Of a DNA stretch of 64,000 bases, positions 7,461 through 16,982 are shown piece after piece; position 1 is the first letter of the stretch, and each line of letters opens with the position of its first letter. Origin of the DNA: Brevibacillus porteri. GTDB taxonomy: Bacteria; Bacillota; Bacilli; Brevibacillales; Brevibacillaceae. A program made the translations under genes and the position numbers. Below the pieces are notes generated by a model. The model was not told the origin of the DNA. It ran no database searches and saw nothing but the letters and a program-made list of their open reading frames with translations. The stretch spans positions 36,984-100,983 of the forward strand of contig NZ_PXZO01000055.1 in assembly GCF_003013475.1 (NCBI RefSeq), read 5' to 3'.

Positions 7461-7849
7461 TGACCTCTCTATCAACAAAAGGCTTAATTGTAATTATAAG
7501 GAAAATTGACAATTCATTTCAAGTTAAGAAAAATAAATATTTTCTGAAATATATAAATTTGGTTAATGGCGGCTTATTCCAGGGAAGGTACTTCCTGCTG
7601 CGACAATAGGGGTGCTTGTAGTAAACTGTATCAGGGGTGTAAGCTTGATTTCCAGCAACTTGGAGTAGCTGAGCTCATAGCGATTGGAGTGTCTTTCTCT
7701 TGCGATCGGAGCGGTAATTTGAGTTATGTATGTTTGAAAAGAATGTTTATTTAGAGTATAGTATCAGAATGAATAAATGAGGGTTGGGTAAGCAACCATC
7801 TGAATGAACATTTATGAATGAGAGATAGAGAACAATTAGGAGGATTTTT
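7461..7849. other. Intergenic region between divergent units
   Basis: About 390 bp between the minus-strand peptide unit and brnQ. The first 100 bases are very AT-rich and contain TTGACA at 7506-7511 on the plus strand. The stretch 7566-7754 has an open frame of 62 codons with several Cys but no ribosome binding site and no recognisable product; it looks like decayed sequence. The last part carries the brnQ leader with several GAATGAA-type direct repeats and an AGGAGGA ribosome binding site. No T-box or other riboswitch is apparent. Confidence 0.5.
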
Positions 7850-9196
7850 GTGTCACAGAAAGCGCCATTTTCTTTTGTAGTTACGATAGGATTCATGTTA
7901 TTTGCTTTGTTTTTTGGAGCGGGTAATTTAATTTTTCCGCCCATGCTTGGCCAGTTAGCAGGAACAAATGTATGGATAGCCAATGCAGGTTTTTTAGTTA
8001 CAGGGGTCGGGTTACCTTTGTTAGCGATCACAGCCTTTGTTTATTCGGGAAAAGACGACTTGCGCTCTTTAGCCAGTCGCGTGCATCCCGTATTCGGAAT
8101 GGTATTCACGATTGTTCTATATCTAGCAATCGGTCCGTTTTTTGCGATACCGAGATCAGGCAATGTATCGTTTGATATTGGGGTAAAGCCTTTCCTATCA
8201 GAACAGGCAGGTCCGGCACCGCTGATTCTATTTACCATCCTGTTTTTCGCAATTGCCTGCTTCTTATCGCTCAATCCTATGAAAATTATCCATGTAGTCG
8301 GAAAAATCTTAACTCCAATTAAATTAACGTTTATTGGAATTATTGCAGTAACGGCTATTATTTATCCAATTGGAGCCCTTCAAACCCCGCAAGCAGATTA
8401 CACATCCCATGTATTTTTCAAGGGTTTTCAAGAAGGGTATTTAACATTGGATGCGCTTGTAGCTTTTGTTTTTGGAATGATCATCGTGAATGCGATTAAA
8501 GAAAAGGGAGTTACTGCCAAAAAACAGGTATTGGCTGCGTGCGCAAAAGCAACAATGATAGCCGGTTTACTTCTCGCTCTTTTCTATACCGCACTTTCCT
8601 TTATGGGTGCCTCTAGTGTAGAAAAGTTGGGCCACTTAGAAAATGGCGCTGAAGTTTTGGCGAAAGTTTCGAATTACTACTTTGGTTCTTATGGTGCCAT
8701 TTTATTGGGATTAATGATTACAGTGGCATGTTTGACTACTAGTGTAGGGCTTATTACAGCCTGCTCTTCATTTTTTCATGCATGGTTTCCGAAGATCTCT
8801 TACAAAAAATTCGCGGTTATTTTGTCTGTTTTCAGTACACTCGTTGCCAATATTGGATTAACGCAACTCATTAAGGTCTCCGTTCCGATCTTAATGACCA
8901 TGTATCCGATTGCGATCTCGTTACTCTTCTTGACGTTTCTGCACAAAGCATTCAATGGCAGACCAGAAGTGTATCAAGGAAGTTTACTTTTCACTTTTCT
9001 GATTAGTCTGTTTGATGGCTTAAAGGCTGCTGGACTCGAAAACAGTGTTGTCCATCATTATTTTGCTCAGTACCTACCACTGTATGACGTAGGTTTGGGT
9101 TGGTTGCTGCCTTCTCTTATAGGCGGGGTATGCGGATACATGATCAGTGTATTCCGGAAGAATACGTACCACGTTCAAAAACAAAAAGAGGCATGA
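7850..9196 (+). CDS. brnQ: Branched-chain amino acid transporter BrnQ
   Basis: LIVCS-family sodium-coupled symporter importing Leu, Ile and Val across the cytoplasmic membrane. 448 residues, the usual family length, with about twelve membrane segments. The N-terminal FALFFGAGNLIFPPMLG motif, IGPFFAIPRSGNVSFDIG and CFLSLNPMKIIHVVGK are typical of BrnQ. The start is GTG 7850, with AGGAGGA 5 bases upstream. Monocistronic, ending in a strong terminator. In this genome it could help supply Val for the Val-Val modules of the NRPS cluster, but nothing links their regulation. Confidence 0.95.
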   Translation: MSQKAPFSFVVTIGFMLFALFFGAGNLIFPPMLGQLAGTNVWIANAGFLVTGVGLPLLAITAFVYSGKDDLRSLASRVHPVFGMVFTIVLYLAIGPFFAIPRSGNVSFDIGVKPFLSEQAGPAPLILFTILFFAIACFLSLNPMKIIHVVGKILTPIKLTFIGIIAVTAIIYPIGALQTPQADYTSHVFFKGFQEGYLTLDALVAFVFGMIIVNAIKEKGVTAKKQVLAACAKATMIAGLLLALFYTALSFMGASSVEKLGHLENGAEVLAKVSNYYFGSYGAILLGLMITVACLTTSVGLITACSSFFHAWFPKISYKKFAVILSVFSTLVANIGLTQLIKVSVPILMTMYPIAISLLFLTFLHKAFNGRPEVYQGSLLFTFLISLFDGLKAAGLENSVVHHYFAQYLPLYDVGLGWLLPSLIGGVCGYMISVFRKNTYHVQKQKEA

Positions 9197-9208
9197 AAAT
9201 AACTTACA

Positions 9209-9243
9209 AACCCGTCTCTTACCATATAGGAGACGGGTTTTGT
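9209..9243 (+). terminator. Terminator of brnQ
   Basis: Perfect 10-bp stem AACCCGTCTC / GAGACGGGTT followed by TTG TTC, 12 bases after the brnQ stop. Confidence 0.85.
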
Positions 9244-9371
9244 TCATAAGTCAATCAGCATCGAGTGAGAGTTGAAAATATTTTTATTTTTCTAAAGTTT
9301 GCGGATTGGAATTGCCTATTTTATGGTATTCTATTTTTTGCGATGGATGTCATATATATGGGGTGCATAGG

Positions 9372-10019
9372 GTGAAAGAGCACACGACAGAGAAAGAACG
9401 GACGATTTTTGATCATACTGGAAATAGGATTAAGACAGAAGATCGAGAGATTCGAATTCTTGCTAAGTATGAGGAACCACTGGTTGTCGTGTTAGGAAAT
9501 GTGCTTAGCGATAGCGAATGCGATGAGCTAATCGAACATTCCAGAGAACGATTGCAACGTTCAAAAATAGGCGAAGATCGTTCAGTCAATTCTATTCGAA
9601 CGAGCAGCGGGGTGTTCTGCGAGCAGACGGAGACGATTACAAGAATCGAGAAGCGTATCTCCCAAATCATGAACATTCCGATTGAGCATGGTGATGGCTT
9701 GCAAGTTCTACGATATACCCCTGGCCAAGAATATAAACCCCATTATGATTTCTTTGCAGAAACGAGTCGAGCAAGTACGAACAATCGCATTAGTACGCTC
9801 GTAATGTATTTGAATGATGTGGAGCAAGGCGGAGGAACGGTGTTCCCTTTGCTTAATTTATCTGTTTTCCCTACCAAAGGCATGGCTGTCTACTTTGAAT
9901 ATTTTTATAGCAATCAAGAATTAAACGAGTTCACTTTGCATGCTGGGACACAAGTGATCCATGGGGAAAAGTGGGTCGCAACGATGTGGATGAGAAGACA
10001 AAGCTTTCGGGTTTCCTAG
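9372..10019 (+). CDS. Prolyl 4-hydroxylase, 2OG-Fe(II) oxygenase
   Basis: Hydroxylates peptidyl proline (collagen-like or other Pro-rich substrates) using Fe(II), O2 and 2-oxoglutarate. The iron triad is visible as HYD (His124, Asp126) and His190 of LHAG, with Lys200 ten residues later for 2-oxoglutarate. The text NRISTLVMYLNDVEQGGGTVFP is the classical P4H core. The sequence follows the B. anthracis enzyme as I remember it from TIFDH and IKTEDREI through to GEKW. I place the start at GTG 9372 (215 residues, matching that enzyme), preceded by GGGG; the frame stays open to TTG 9306. Monocistronic. Its native substrate is unknown, and no collagen-like protein is encoded in the window. Confidence 0.9.
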   Translation: MKEHTTEKERTIFDHTGNRIKTEDREIRILAKYEEPLVVVLGNVLSDSECDELIEHSRERLQRSKIGEDRSVNSIRTSSGVFCEQTETITRIEKRISQIMNIPIEHGDGLQVLRYTPGQEYKPHYDFFAETSRASTNNRISTLVMYLNDVEQGGGTVFPLLNLSVFPTKGMAVYFEYFYSNQELNEFTLHAGTQVIHGEKWVATMWMRRQSFRVS

Positions 10020-10039
10020 ATAATGATGTACTAAAACTA

Positions 10040-10064
10040 CCACCTGACAAAGGTGGCTTTTTTA
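10040..10064 (+). terminator. Terminator of the prolyl hydroxylase gene
   Basis: CCACCT / AGGTGG 6-bp stem with 5-nt loop followed by C and a run of T residues. Confidence 0.85.
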
Positions 10065-10107
10065 TGTCCAAATGCCAAGAGTTGGCAGTTTGAACCATCT
10101 CATGTAC

Positions 10108-10136
10108 TTGAAATGAATATTATCAAGTGTTAGACT
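10108..10136 (+). promoter_or_regulatory. Sigma-A-like promoter of the diguanylate cyclase
   Basis: TTGAAA (10108-10113) and TAGACT (10131-10136) with a 17-bp spacer, about 50 bp before the start codon. Confidence 0.6.
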
Positions 10137-10185
10137 GTTTTTTATTTATTGCATAAGCTACATGCAAAATATAAGGGGGCATCCA

Positions 10186-11787
10186 ATGCCTGTCTTACAA
10201 AAAAAAGCAAACCACTCGAAAAAGATTAGCCTCGTGACACTATTAACAGGACTAGTCTCTTTATCCGTTGTTCTGACTGTTACCATTCTCCTTATCTCAT
10301 TCTATCAGTCCAAAAAACAGGCACTGATTCACACCACGTTGACCTTGAATCACACAAGTGCAACCAAAATGAGCCACACCATAGACTCTTTGATAAAATC
10401 CATGCGCAGTAGCTTACAGTATTCGGCGAGCATCTTTTCCAATAGGAACGAGATGAATGCAGATGAGGTATATTCAAAGCTTGAATTGATCCGCCGTACA
10501 AACAACTATTTTAATTCGGTTACCGTGATAGATGAAACCGGGTCGGTTCGAAGTGTGTCTCCCGGATATATTGGTACCGTAGGAAGCTATATTAAAACGG
10601 AAACAGCGAAATCGGCATTGGCTTTACAAAAGCCATACATTTCTAAGCCTTACGTAACTTCAAACACCAAGCGACTCATCGTACTGATGAGCGAGCCCAT
10701 ATTTGATAAGGACGGGCTCTACCGGGGGTTTATCGGGGGAACGATTTATCTTCATGAAGATAACATATTGAATGCGATCTTAGGGAGCAACCCAACAGAC
10801 GAACTAGGTTCATCTTTCTACATCGTAGGATCTGATGGTCATTTGTTGTTCCATCGTGATGCAAGCCGGATCGGAGAGGATATCAGTGCGAATCCAGCTG
10901 TGCACAAGCTCATTCAAGGACAAAGTGGCTATGAACAGATCGTCAACTTGAGGGGACAGACGGAATTGGCCGCTTACGTGAAGGTTCCAGAGAATGACTG
11001 GGGTGTCATTGTTGTGTCCCCTATCAGTGTTGTTTATGAACAAATAAATCGTGATATTCAATTCGTTTTGTTGTATACGCTGCCTCCCTTTCTACTATTA
11101 ATGCTAGTTGTGATTGGACTTGCGCGCAAAGTAGCAAGACCTTTCGTATCCCTGGCCGATCTTGTGAGCAAGGCAGGTAGAGAAGAGGTAGAGTTCTCGG
11201 AAGGTAAACAGCATTGGAATCGAGAGGCTGAGCTGTTAACTCGAGCCATTCGCTATACATTAAACGATATCAAAAAACAGACAGATCAGTTGGCTCATGA
11301 TGCGCGAACAGATCCGTTGACAGGGCTAACAAACCGAAGAACGCTCGAGGAAACCATGCAAAAATGGATGATGGAGCAAATCCCCTTTTCTCTTATTATG
11401 ATGGACCTTGATCGATTTAAATCCATTAATGATACGTATGGTCATCAGTCTGGAGATGAGGTGTTGAAACATTTTGCGAAAATGATTTCTTCATCACTTC
11501 GGCCCGAAGATGTGAGCAGTCGCTTTGGCGGTGAGGAATTTGTTGTCCTTGTTTCCCATGCTGGCTTGGAGGAGGCCTATCAGGTGGCCGAACGAGTACG
11601 CCATACCTTAGAAACAAGTACAAATCCAATCGGGCAGCCGCTAACCGTGTCACAAGGCATTGCGCACTATCCTTCCCATGCTGTTTCTGCTGAAGATCTG
11701 ATGCATGTAGCTGACGAGGCCATGTACAAGGCGAAGAGATCGGGTAGGAACCAAACAATGATAGCGGAAGTGGAGGAATCTATGTGA
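10186..11787 (+). CDS. Cache-domain diguanylate cyclase
   Basis: Membrane sensor enzyme making cyclic di-GMP from two GTP. 533 residues. A TM helix at about residues 15-40 is followed by an extracytoplasmic dCache-type sensor (about 45-290, with YFNSVTVIDETGSVRSVSP and EPIFDKDGLYRGFIGG). A second TM helix (YTLPPFLLLMLVVIGLA), a HAMP-like linker and a C-terminal GGDEF domain follow. The active-site loop is RFGGEEF (GGEEF at 448-452), hence active in principle. An RPED inhibitory I-site (439-442) lies five residues before it, so product inhibition is expected. ATG 10186 is chosen over 10162 because AAGGGGG lies 6 bases upstream. No EAL domain. The ligand sensed is unknown. Confidence 0.92.
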   Translation: MPVLQKKANHSKKISLVTLLTGLVSLSVVLTVTILLISFYQSKKQALIHTTLTLNHTSATKMSHTIDSLIKSMRSSLQYSASIFSNRNEMNADEVYSKLELIRRTNNYFNSVTVIDETGSVRSVSPGYIGTVGSYIKTETAKSALALQKPYISKPYVTSNTKRLIVLMSEPIFDKDGLYRGFIGGTIYLHEDNILNAILGSNPTDELGSSFYIVGSDGHLLFHRDASRIGEDISANPAVHKLIQGQSGYEQIVNLRGQTELAAYVKVPENDWGVIVVSPISVVYEQINRDIQFVLLYTLPPFLLLMLVVIGLARKVARPFVSLADLVSKAGREEVEFSEGKQHWNREAELLTRAIRYTLNDIKKQTDQLAHDARTDPLTGLTNRRTLEETMQKWMMEQIPFSLIMMDLDRFKSINDTYGHQSGDEVLKHFAKMISSSLRPEDVSSRFGGEEFVVLVSHAGLEEAYQVAERVRHTLETSTNPIGQPLTVSQGIAHYPSHAVSAEDLMHVADEAMYKAKRSGRNQTMIAEVEESM

Positions 11788-11793
11788 GGAGCG

Positions 11794-11826
11794 AAGAGGC
11801 GAGAGAGCGCCTCTTTCTTTTTTGAA
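11794..11826 (+). terminator. Terminator of the diguanylate cyclase
   Basis: AAGAGGCG / CGCCTCTT stem followed by a T-rich tract, 7 bases after the stop codon. Confidence 0.8.
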
Positions 11827-11983
11827 AAAAAAATCACTTGTTCGGTGCTAAAAAAGTAAATTCAGAGATATATTATCTCGCGATTTACATATGCATGTAA
11901 CAAATGGATAATTAAGGAAACTTCTGGTTCGAAATTGTGAAGCACATGATTCTTGTATCTCACTTTGGAAGAGGGGGATTCAT

Positions 11984-14305
11984 ATGGAGAATGTTGTCAC
12001 AGGGGAACAGTATGAGAGGGCACAACGCTTGCATCCTGCCAATTATTACGACGCAGTATTCAATGCTTTTGTCAGGCCAAACTGGATCAGTGGGAATCGG
12101 TTCTGGTACATCCGAGAAATCCGTTTGGAAAAGGGGACTGGCAGGCAATATGTGATCGTGGATGCTGAACAGAATACGAGTCAGCCAGCATTCGATCACG
12201 CACGATTAGCTGTCTGTTTGTCAAGAAGGGCAGGAGAAACGTATAGCGCAGAAACATTGCCACTCGGGGAACTTTTATTTACCGAGAATGGATCGTCATT
12301 CCAGTTTAAGGTGGGCGGTACTGTCTGGAACTGTGATTTACAGGAATACAGCTGCAAGCCGATAGATCATATGGATAAGCCGTCGATGGATGAACTGCCG
12401 TCTCCAGATGGAAAGTGGGTGGCGTTCGTATATGATCACAACTTGTATGTTCGGTCACTCGAGACCGGAAAGCGTTTCAGGCTAACTCGCGACGGCAAGG
12501 CTTACTATGATTACGGAACCCAACCTGAATGTCGGCTCTCGACGGTGGGGGAGCGATTGAATAACATAAAGCTTCCTCCAGTAGCGATTTGGTCACCCGA
12601 TTCCAAGATGCTGTTGACCCATCGGCTTGATCAAAGAAAGGTGCGCGATTTGTATCTGATTCAATCGGTTCCGAAAGGCGAAGAAGTCAGACCGGTACTC
12701 CACTCGTACCGTTATCCACTAGTTGGCGATCCACACGTACCGTTGGCAGAGCTGGTCGTCTGTGATTTGGAAAGGCGAACCACAGTTAAGATTGAAAGCG
12801 AGCCTTTACTGGCATGTCCAGTCTCACCCCTCACTCCGGGGATGCAAATGGCCGGATGGTCAGCCGACAGTAAACAGGTATATTTTGCCCGGATGTCCCG
12901 TGATGCTCGCTCTGTCGATTTTTCCGTGGCTGATCCTTGCTCCGGTGAGGTTTGCACACTACTCCGGGAACAAAGCGATACGTTTTTGAATCAAGACCTG
13001 CATAATCTCGGAGAAACTAATCCGAATATTCGGTTATTGGCTGATGGTTCGTTCATCTGGCACTCAGAGCGTGATGGGTGGAGCCACCTCTACCATTGCG
13101 ATGGCAAAACGGGGGAAATTCGCAATCCGATCACATCGGGTTCCTGGACGGTACGAAAATTGATGGCAGTGGACGAGCAGCAGGGATGGGTGTATATCAC
13201 TGGAGGGGGGCTAGAAGAGGGGCGCGATCCTTATTATCAACACCTGTATCGCGTTCGTCTGGATGGAACGGATCTGTCGTTGCTGACGCCAGAAGATGCA
13301 GAGCATGATGTTGTGTTTTCTCCCAATCTGAAGTATTTCGTCGATACGTTTTCGCGAGTTGATTTGCCGCCTGTTTCTGTTCTCCGCTCGATAGATGGCA
13401 CCCTGATTCGCGAATTGGAGCACGCTGATGTAGAAATGCTGCTCGAGATGGGGTACCAATTTCCAGAAAGGATTACCGTTAAAGCACGAGACGGTGTGAC
13501 CGATCTTTATGGGGTGATGCTGCGTCCATTCCCGTTTGATCCTTCACGCAAGTATCCGGTCGTCGATTACATTTACGGGGGACCACAGATCATCAATACG
13601 CCGAAAGCTTTCGCGCTCGATCCCGGTCGAAGTCATGACCCGCTGGGTGGTGGACAATCTTTGGCGCAGCTGGGTTTTATCGTATTGATCCTAGATGGAA
13701 TGGGGACACCTTATCGTTCCAAATGGTTCCATGATATCTCGAACGGAAAATTGGAGGAAGCAGGAGGTTTGCTTGACCATGTGACTGCGGTAAGGCAATT
13801 GGCTGAGCGCTACCCGTATGTGGATGTTGATCGGGTAGGCATTTGGGGCTCGTCAGGGGGAGGCTACGCTTCAACAAGGGCCATGCTCTCATTTCCAGCG
13901 TTTTACAAAGCTGCGGTTTCCGCGTGTGGTAATCATGATCAACGGCTGTATATAGCAGCATGGGCGGAACGCTATCAAGGTCTGTATGACCCGGACTTGT
14001 ACAAGGATCAAGACAATGCACGTCTGGCAGCCAATCTGACAGGAAAGCTCTTACTGGTGAGCGGAGATATGGATGAAAATGTGCATCCTTCCCAAACGAT
14101 TCGGATGGCGAATGCGCTGATTAAAGCGGATAAAGATTTTGATATGTTGCTATTGCCCAACCGACATCACGGCTTTTCTTTGGAACCGTACTTTATTCGC
14201 AGAAAGTGGGATTATTTTGTAAGGCACTTAATGAGAGCAGAGCCTCCGTGGGGGAATCAAATAGCCAGCAAAAAGGCCATTGATAAAGAGCCGATAGAGA
14301 AATAG
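11984..14305 (+). CDS. S9 family serine peptidase (DPP IV-like)
   Basis: Prolyl-oligopeptidase-family exopeptidase, probably cytosolic because no signal peptide is visible. The first 500 or so residues are a DPP IV-type beta-propeller (SPDGKWVAFVYDHNLYV, AIWSPDSKMLLTHRLD). The C-terminal 270 are the alpha/beta-hydrolase domain. The catalytic triad reads GSSGGG (nucleophile Ser624), Asp697 in GDMDENVH and His729 in RHHG. 773 residues fit the family. ATG 11984 has GAGGGGG 7 bases upstream. Likely removes Xaa-Pro dipeptides or similar from short peptides. Monocistronic with its own terminator. Confidence 0.9.
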   Translation: MENVVTGEQYERAQRLHPANYYDAVFNAFVRPNWISGNRFWYIREIRLEKGTGRQYVIVDAEQNTSQPAFDHARLAVCLSRRAGETYSAETLPLGELLFTENGSSFQFKVGGTVWNCDLQEYSCKPIDHMDKPSMDELPSPDGKWVAFVYDHNLYVRSLETGKRFRLTRDGKAYYDYGTQPECRLSTVGERLNNIKLPPVAIWSPDSKMLLTHRLDQRKVRDLYLIQSVPKGEEVRPVLHSYRYPLVGDPHVPLAELVVCDLERRTTVKIESEPLLACPVSPLTPGMQMAGWSADSKQVYFARMSRDARSVDFSVADPCSGEVCTLLREQSDTFLNQDLHNLGETNPNIRLLADGSFIWHSERDGWSHLYHCDGKTGEIRNPITSGSWTVRKLMAVDEQQGWVYITGGGLEEGRDPYYQHLYRVRLDGTDLSLLTPEDAEHDVVFSPNLKYFVDTFSRVDLPPVSVLRSIDGTLIRELEHADVEMLLEMGYQFPERITVKARDGVTDLYGVMLRPFPFDPSRKYPVVDYIYGGPQIINTPKAFALDPGRSHDPLGGGQSLAQLGFIVLILDGMGTPYRSKWFHDISNGKLEEAGGLLDHVTAVRQLAERYPYVDVDRVGIWGSSGGGYASTRAMLSFPAFYKAAVSACGNHDQRLYIAAWAERYQGLYDPDLYKDQDNARLAANLTGKLLLVSGDMDENVHPSQTIRMANALIKADKDFDMLLLPNRHHGFSLEPYFIRRKWDYFVRHLMRAEPPWGNQIASKKAIDKEPIEK

Positions 14306-14334
14306 TGTGTGAGGAATGAAAACGGTGAAATGCG

Positions 14335-14370
14335 AAGAGGAGCCCTAAGAAGAGCTCCTCTTTTCATTTT
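14335..14370 (+). terminator. Terminator of the S9 peptidase gene
   Basis: AAGAGGAGC / GCTCCTCTT 9-bp stem followed by TTCATTTTTT. It may also serve the convergent RDD gene. Confidence 0.8.
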
Positions 14371-14412
14371 TTATTAAAACTATGGAGTTTTTTTCCGAGG
14401 AGAAGGCAGTCG

Positions 14413-15486
14413 CTATTTTACCTCGCGAAAACTTGCACTGACCTTTTGCAGTTCTTGTTTGAGCGAATCAAACCTTTTCTGCTCAGTCCAAGCCATGATT
14501 TGATAAAAATGCGTAGGCGTTTCGAACACTGTTACAATATACGCGATTTTGACGCCGTCTCCTTCCCCTTTGGCATTGAATTGGATGGCGACCTGGTTAT
14601 TTACTACGGTACGAATCGGTTTATCAACGGATACATTTTCTACTGAATCTTCAATGTTTGCTTCAACGAAGTCTGCATAGTCCTGAAGTGTGAATGAACT
14701 GTCGAGATTCTGTTTGGCATCTGATAGTATGAGTAAATACTTTTCGCTGATTCGATTGGAGATGGCTATATCAGCTTCATCATGAAGGGCTGAATCCTTG
14801 CTCCAATCGGAAGGGGCTGTTATTTGAAGCTTTTTATCCTTGCTATAGAAAATTTCTTCGGTAGGCGTTTTTGATGCGAGATCGATTATCCCAAAAATCA
14901 TACTAATGATGGATAAAACAGCTACGCTGGAGAAGACAACAGCGAGTACGGTTGTTTGCTTTTTGCTGACGTTGTTCAGATCCTTCACCTTAACGACGTA
15001 TGTATTCGCTGCTAGATCGCCTAACCGTTGTCTTTTGTCGGAAGCCAACACACTGATACCGGCAGGCAACCCGCCTAGAAGAAACGCATTTGCTTCGAAT
15101 AGACGAATGAGGGAACGGATGAATGATTTCCATAACCCCGGCGGCTGTCCTTCTGCATTGACAGCAATGATGCGAAAAGTAAATTTTCCGATCGTATATC
15201 CGGTAAGTCCTTCTAACAGTACATAATAAGAACATAGGATAATGGCGGCTAGGATGAAGAAGTAAAGTGCGTTGGCGTCTTTAGCAATGGAAATCCCAAG
15301 GGAGAGGAGTCCGAGTAGAAAACAAGCGAGAAGAATATGATCCAGAATATGGGCTCCCCATCTCGTGAAAAAAATCGTCGCCCTGTCGTACGATTTCGAT
15401 AAATCTCCCATGTTTTTTGGTGGCTCTTGTTGGGCAAGAGGAGAAAATTCTGTCGGTACCGATGATGATGACGGTTGTTGCTCCAA
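14413..15486 (-). CDS. RDD-family membrane protein with C-terminal soluble domain
   Basis: 357 residues. A polar Gln/Ser/Pro-rich N-terminus is followed by an RDD domain with about three to four membrane segments (RWGAHILDHILLACFLLG, YYVLLEGLTGYTIGKFTFRI, KSFIRSLIRLFEANAFLLGG, KRQRLGDLAANTYVV). Another TM helix (AVVFSSVAVLSIISMIFGI) follows, then a C-terminal domain of about 140 residues, probably outside the membrane, that resembles DcrB/PsbP-like folds only by pattern. The start is TTG 15486, because a perfect AGGAGGTG lies 7 bases upstream; the longer frame from 15531 would begin before that site. Function unknown; RDD proteins are often transport-related. Confidence 0.7.
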   Translation of the reverse strand: MEQQPSSSSVPTEFSPLAQQEPPKNMGDLSKSYDRATIFFTRWGAHILDHILLACFLLGLLSLGISIAKDANALYFFILAAIILCSYYVLLEGLTGYTIGKFTFRIIAVNAEGQPPGLWKSFIRSLIRLFEANAFLLGGLPAGISVLASDKRQRLGDLAANTYVVKVKDLNNVSKKQTTVLAVVFSSVAVLSIISMIFGIIDLASKTPTEEIFYSKDKKLQITAPSDWSKDSALHDEADIAISNRISEKYLLILSDAKQNLDSSFTLQDYADFVEANIEDSVENVSVDKPIRTVVNNQVAIQFNAKGEGDGVKIAYIVTVFETPTHFYQIMAWTEQKRFDSLKQELQKVSASFREVK

Positions 15487-15622
15487 TTTTGTGCACCTCC
15501 TGAAAAATGTAAACATATTACATTTAACCACTTTGAAAATTGTATTGTCAAATGTAGACGATTAGAATGGGAAAAGATGAGTAAGGCGCTGCCATCCCAC
15601 TCCGGGGAGAGGAGAATAGCAT

Positions 15623-16741
15623 ATGGAAATCCACCAAATACCCGAGCAATTGCCATTGATCAAACATTCAAAAGACATCTGGGGCTCTTTTGCATATAGC
15701 AAGTGTAAGGATGCATACGGTTATGACAAGAACGGGCTGAAAAGATACGCACTGATTGTTCAACTTCAATACGATCAGACTGTGACAGAAGCAGACAAAG
15801 AGTTCCTGCACTATTTGATGAGCCAAGAGATTGAGATGCATAAATTCCATCCGTATCAGGGATTACATGAATCCATGGACATTGTGGCTTATTTGTTGGC
15901 GAAGTGTCAGGATGTGAACCATATCCCACTGTTTGAGCAGGCAAAATTAAGTAATTTCGATACCTACTATGGCTTTGACACCGAGTATATCATTTCGGCG
16001 GGGATTGAAGAGGCGATCACGTATATCGAAGAGAACGATCTGTACCGAATCAGCTCTTTCTTTCAGAATAAGAAAGAGGAGCTGGAAACGATGTATACGG
16101 CTGAACATATGGAACGATGGTTTCAATCCAAGGCAAGGAATTACCCTGCCAATCTCGAGGATGAGTCCTTGATTACGTTAATGGACAGAGCAAGCGATTT
16201 CGGTAATAGTGCAGAAGCCAGAGAATTACTGGGGAAGCTAGAAGAGCAGCTGGGCTCTGACAAAAAGAATTATTCTCTGCTGTATCATCAGGCAAAACAA
16301 TTGGAAGAGTACGACAAGGCACTTCACTATCTCACACAGGATCTTCCGGAACAAGAAGATTCGTTTGACAAAGTATTTCTTTGGTTAAAAATGGCCGAAA
16401 TCCATTTGCTCAAGCAGGACTGGGTCCAGGCTTTTGCCAGCGTTAAGCAGTGCGAACCAGAGCTCAAGCTCTTTTCTTCCTGGAGGAGTGCCGGTTTGGG
16501 CAGAAGCTTGAGCGAGACCTTGTTGGATATCAGCTTGATGGCAAAGGATAGCGACGAGTCTTTGGCTAGAGAAGCGTACCGCTGGGCCGACCAGATGTTG
16601 AAGTCGACTAACAACTACAGCAGTAATGTTTTGAAAAAGGCGCATCAGTGTGCCAAGGTGCTGCAACTCAAGCAGGATAAAAGGCTGTACAGTAAAAAAG
16701 TCGCGATAGAAGCCAGACGAATCAACAGAATGCTTCGATGA
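15623..16741 (+). CDS. TPR-like helical protein of unknown function
   Basis: 372 residues, soluble, strongly helical and acidic, with no signal peptide. The C-terminal two thirds read like degenerate TPR pairs (ARELLGKLEEQL, LLYHQAKQLEEYDKALHYL, VFLWLKMAEIHLLKQDWVQAFASV). I do not recognise a family. ATG 15623 has GGAGAGGAG 8 bases upstream. It is divergent from the RDD gene, with about 136 bp shared between the two starts. A terminator follows at once. Confidence 0.7.
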   Translation: MEIHQIPEQLPLIKHSKDIWGSFAYSKCKDAYGYDKNGLKRYALIVQLQYDQTVTEADKEFLHYLMSQEIEMHKFHPYQGLHESMDIVAYLLAKCQDVNHIPLFEQAKLSNFDTYYGFDTEYIISAGIEEAITYIEENDLYRISSFFQNKKEELETMYTAEHMERWFQSKARNYPANLEDESLITLMDRASDFGNSAEARELLGKLEEQLGSDKKNYSLLYHQAKQLEEYDKALHYLTQDLPEQEDSFDKVFLWLKMAEIHLLKQDWVQAFASVKQCEPELKLFSSWRSAGLGRSLSETLLDISLMAKDSDESLAREAYRWADQMLKSTNNYSSNVLKKAHQCAKVLQLKQDKRLYSKKVAIEARRINRMLR

Positions 16742-16749
16742 CTCAAGGT

Positions 16750-16779
16750 AAACCCGACATTTGTAACGGTCGGGTTTTT
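16750..16779 (+). terminator. Terminator of the TPR-like gene
   Basis: AACCCGAC / GTCGGGTT 8-bp stem with a following T tract, 9 bases after the stop. Confidence 0.85.
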
Positions 16780-16982
16780 CTCTGTTTGGAAGCAACGTTC
16801 ATAAAAAAAATATCCACTCAGAGATCACTTTGCTGTATCTTTAATCTGAGCAATATTTCCTATCTTTATATAGACTCTTTTTCCCCGTTAGCCAACCTCA
16901 TTGCGCTTCAGGTCATCGATAGTAAGGCTACTTTCCATGTTTCCTTCATGAATGTCATTTTACTTCTAGGCAGGAGATGCGT

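Noticed and set aside
7200..7463. Plus-strand frame of 87 codons over the micropeptide region
   Set aside because: It is the antisense shadow of the two minus-strand peptide genes, is rich in Phe/His/Leu from their codons, and has no ribosome binding site.
7566..7754. 62-codon Cys-containing frame, considered as a further peptide precursor
   Set aside because: No ribosome binding site, no similarity to the two micropeptides, and poor composition; read as decayed DNA.
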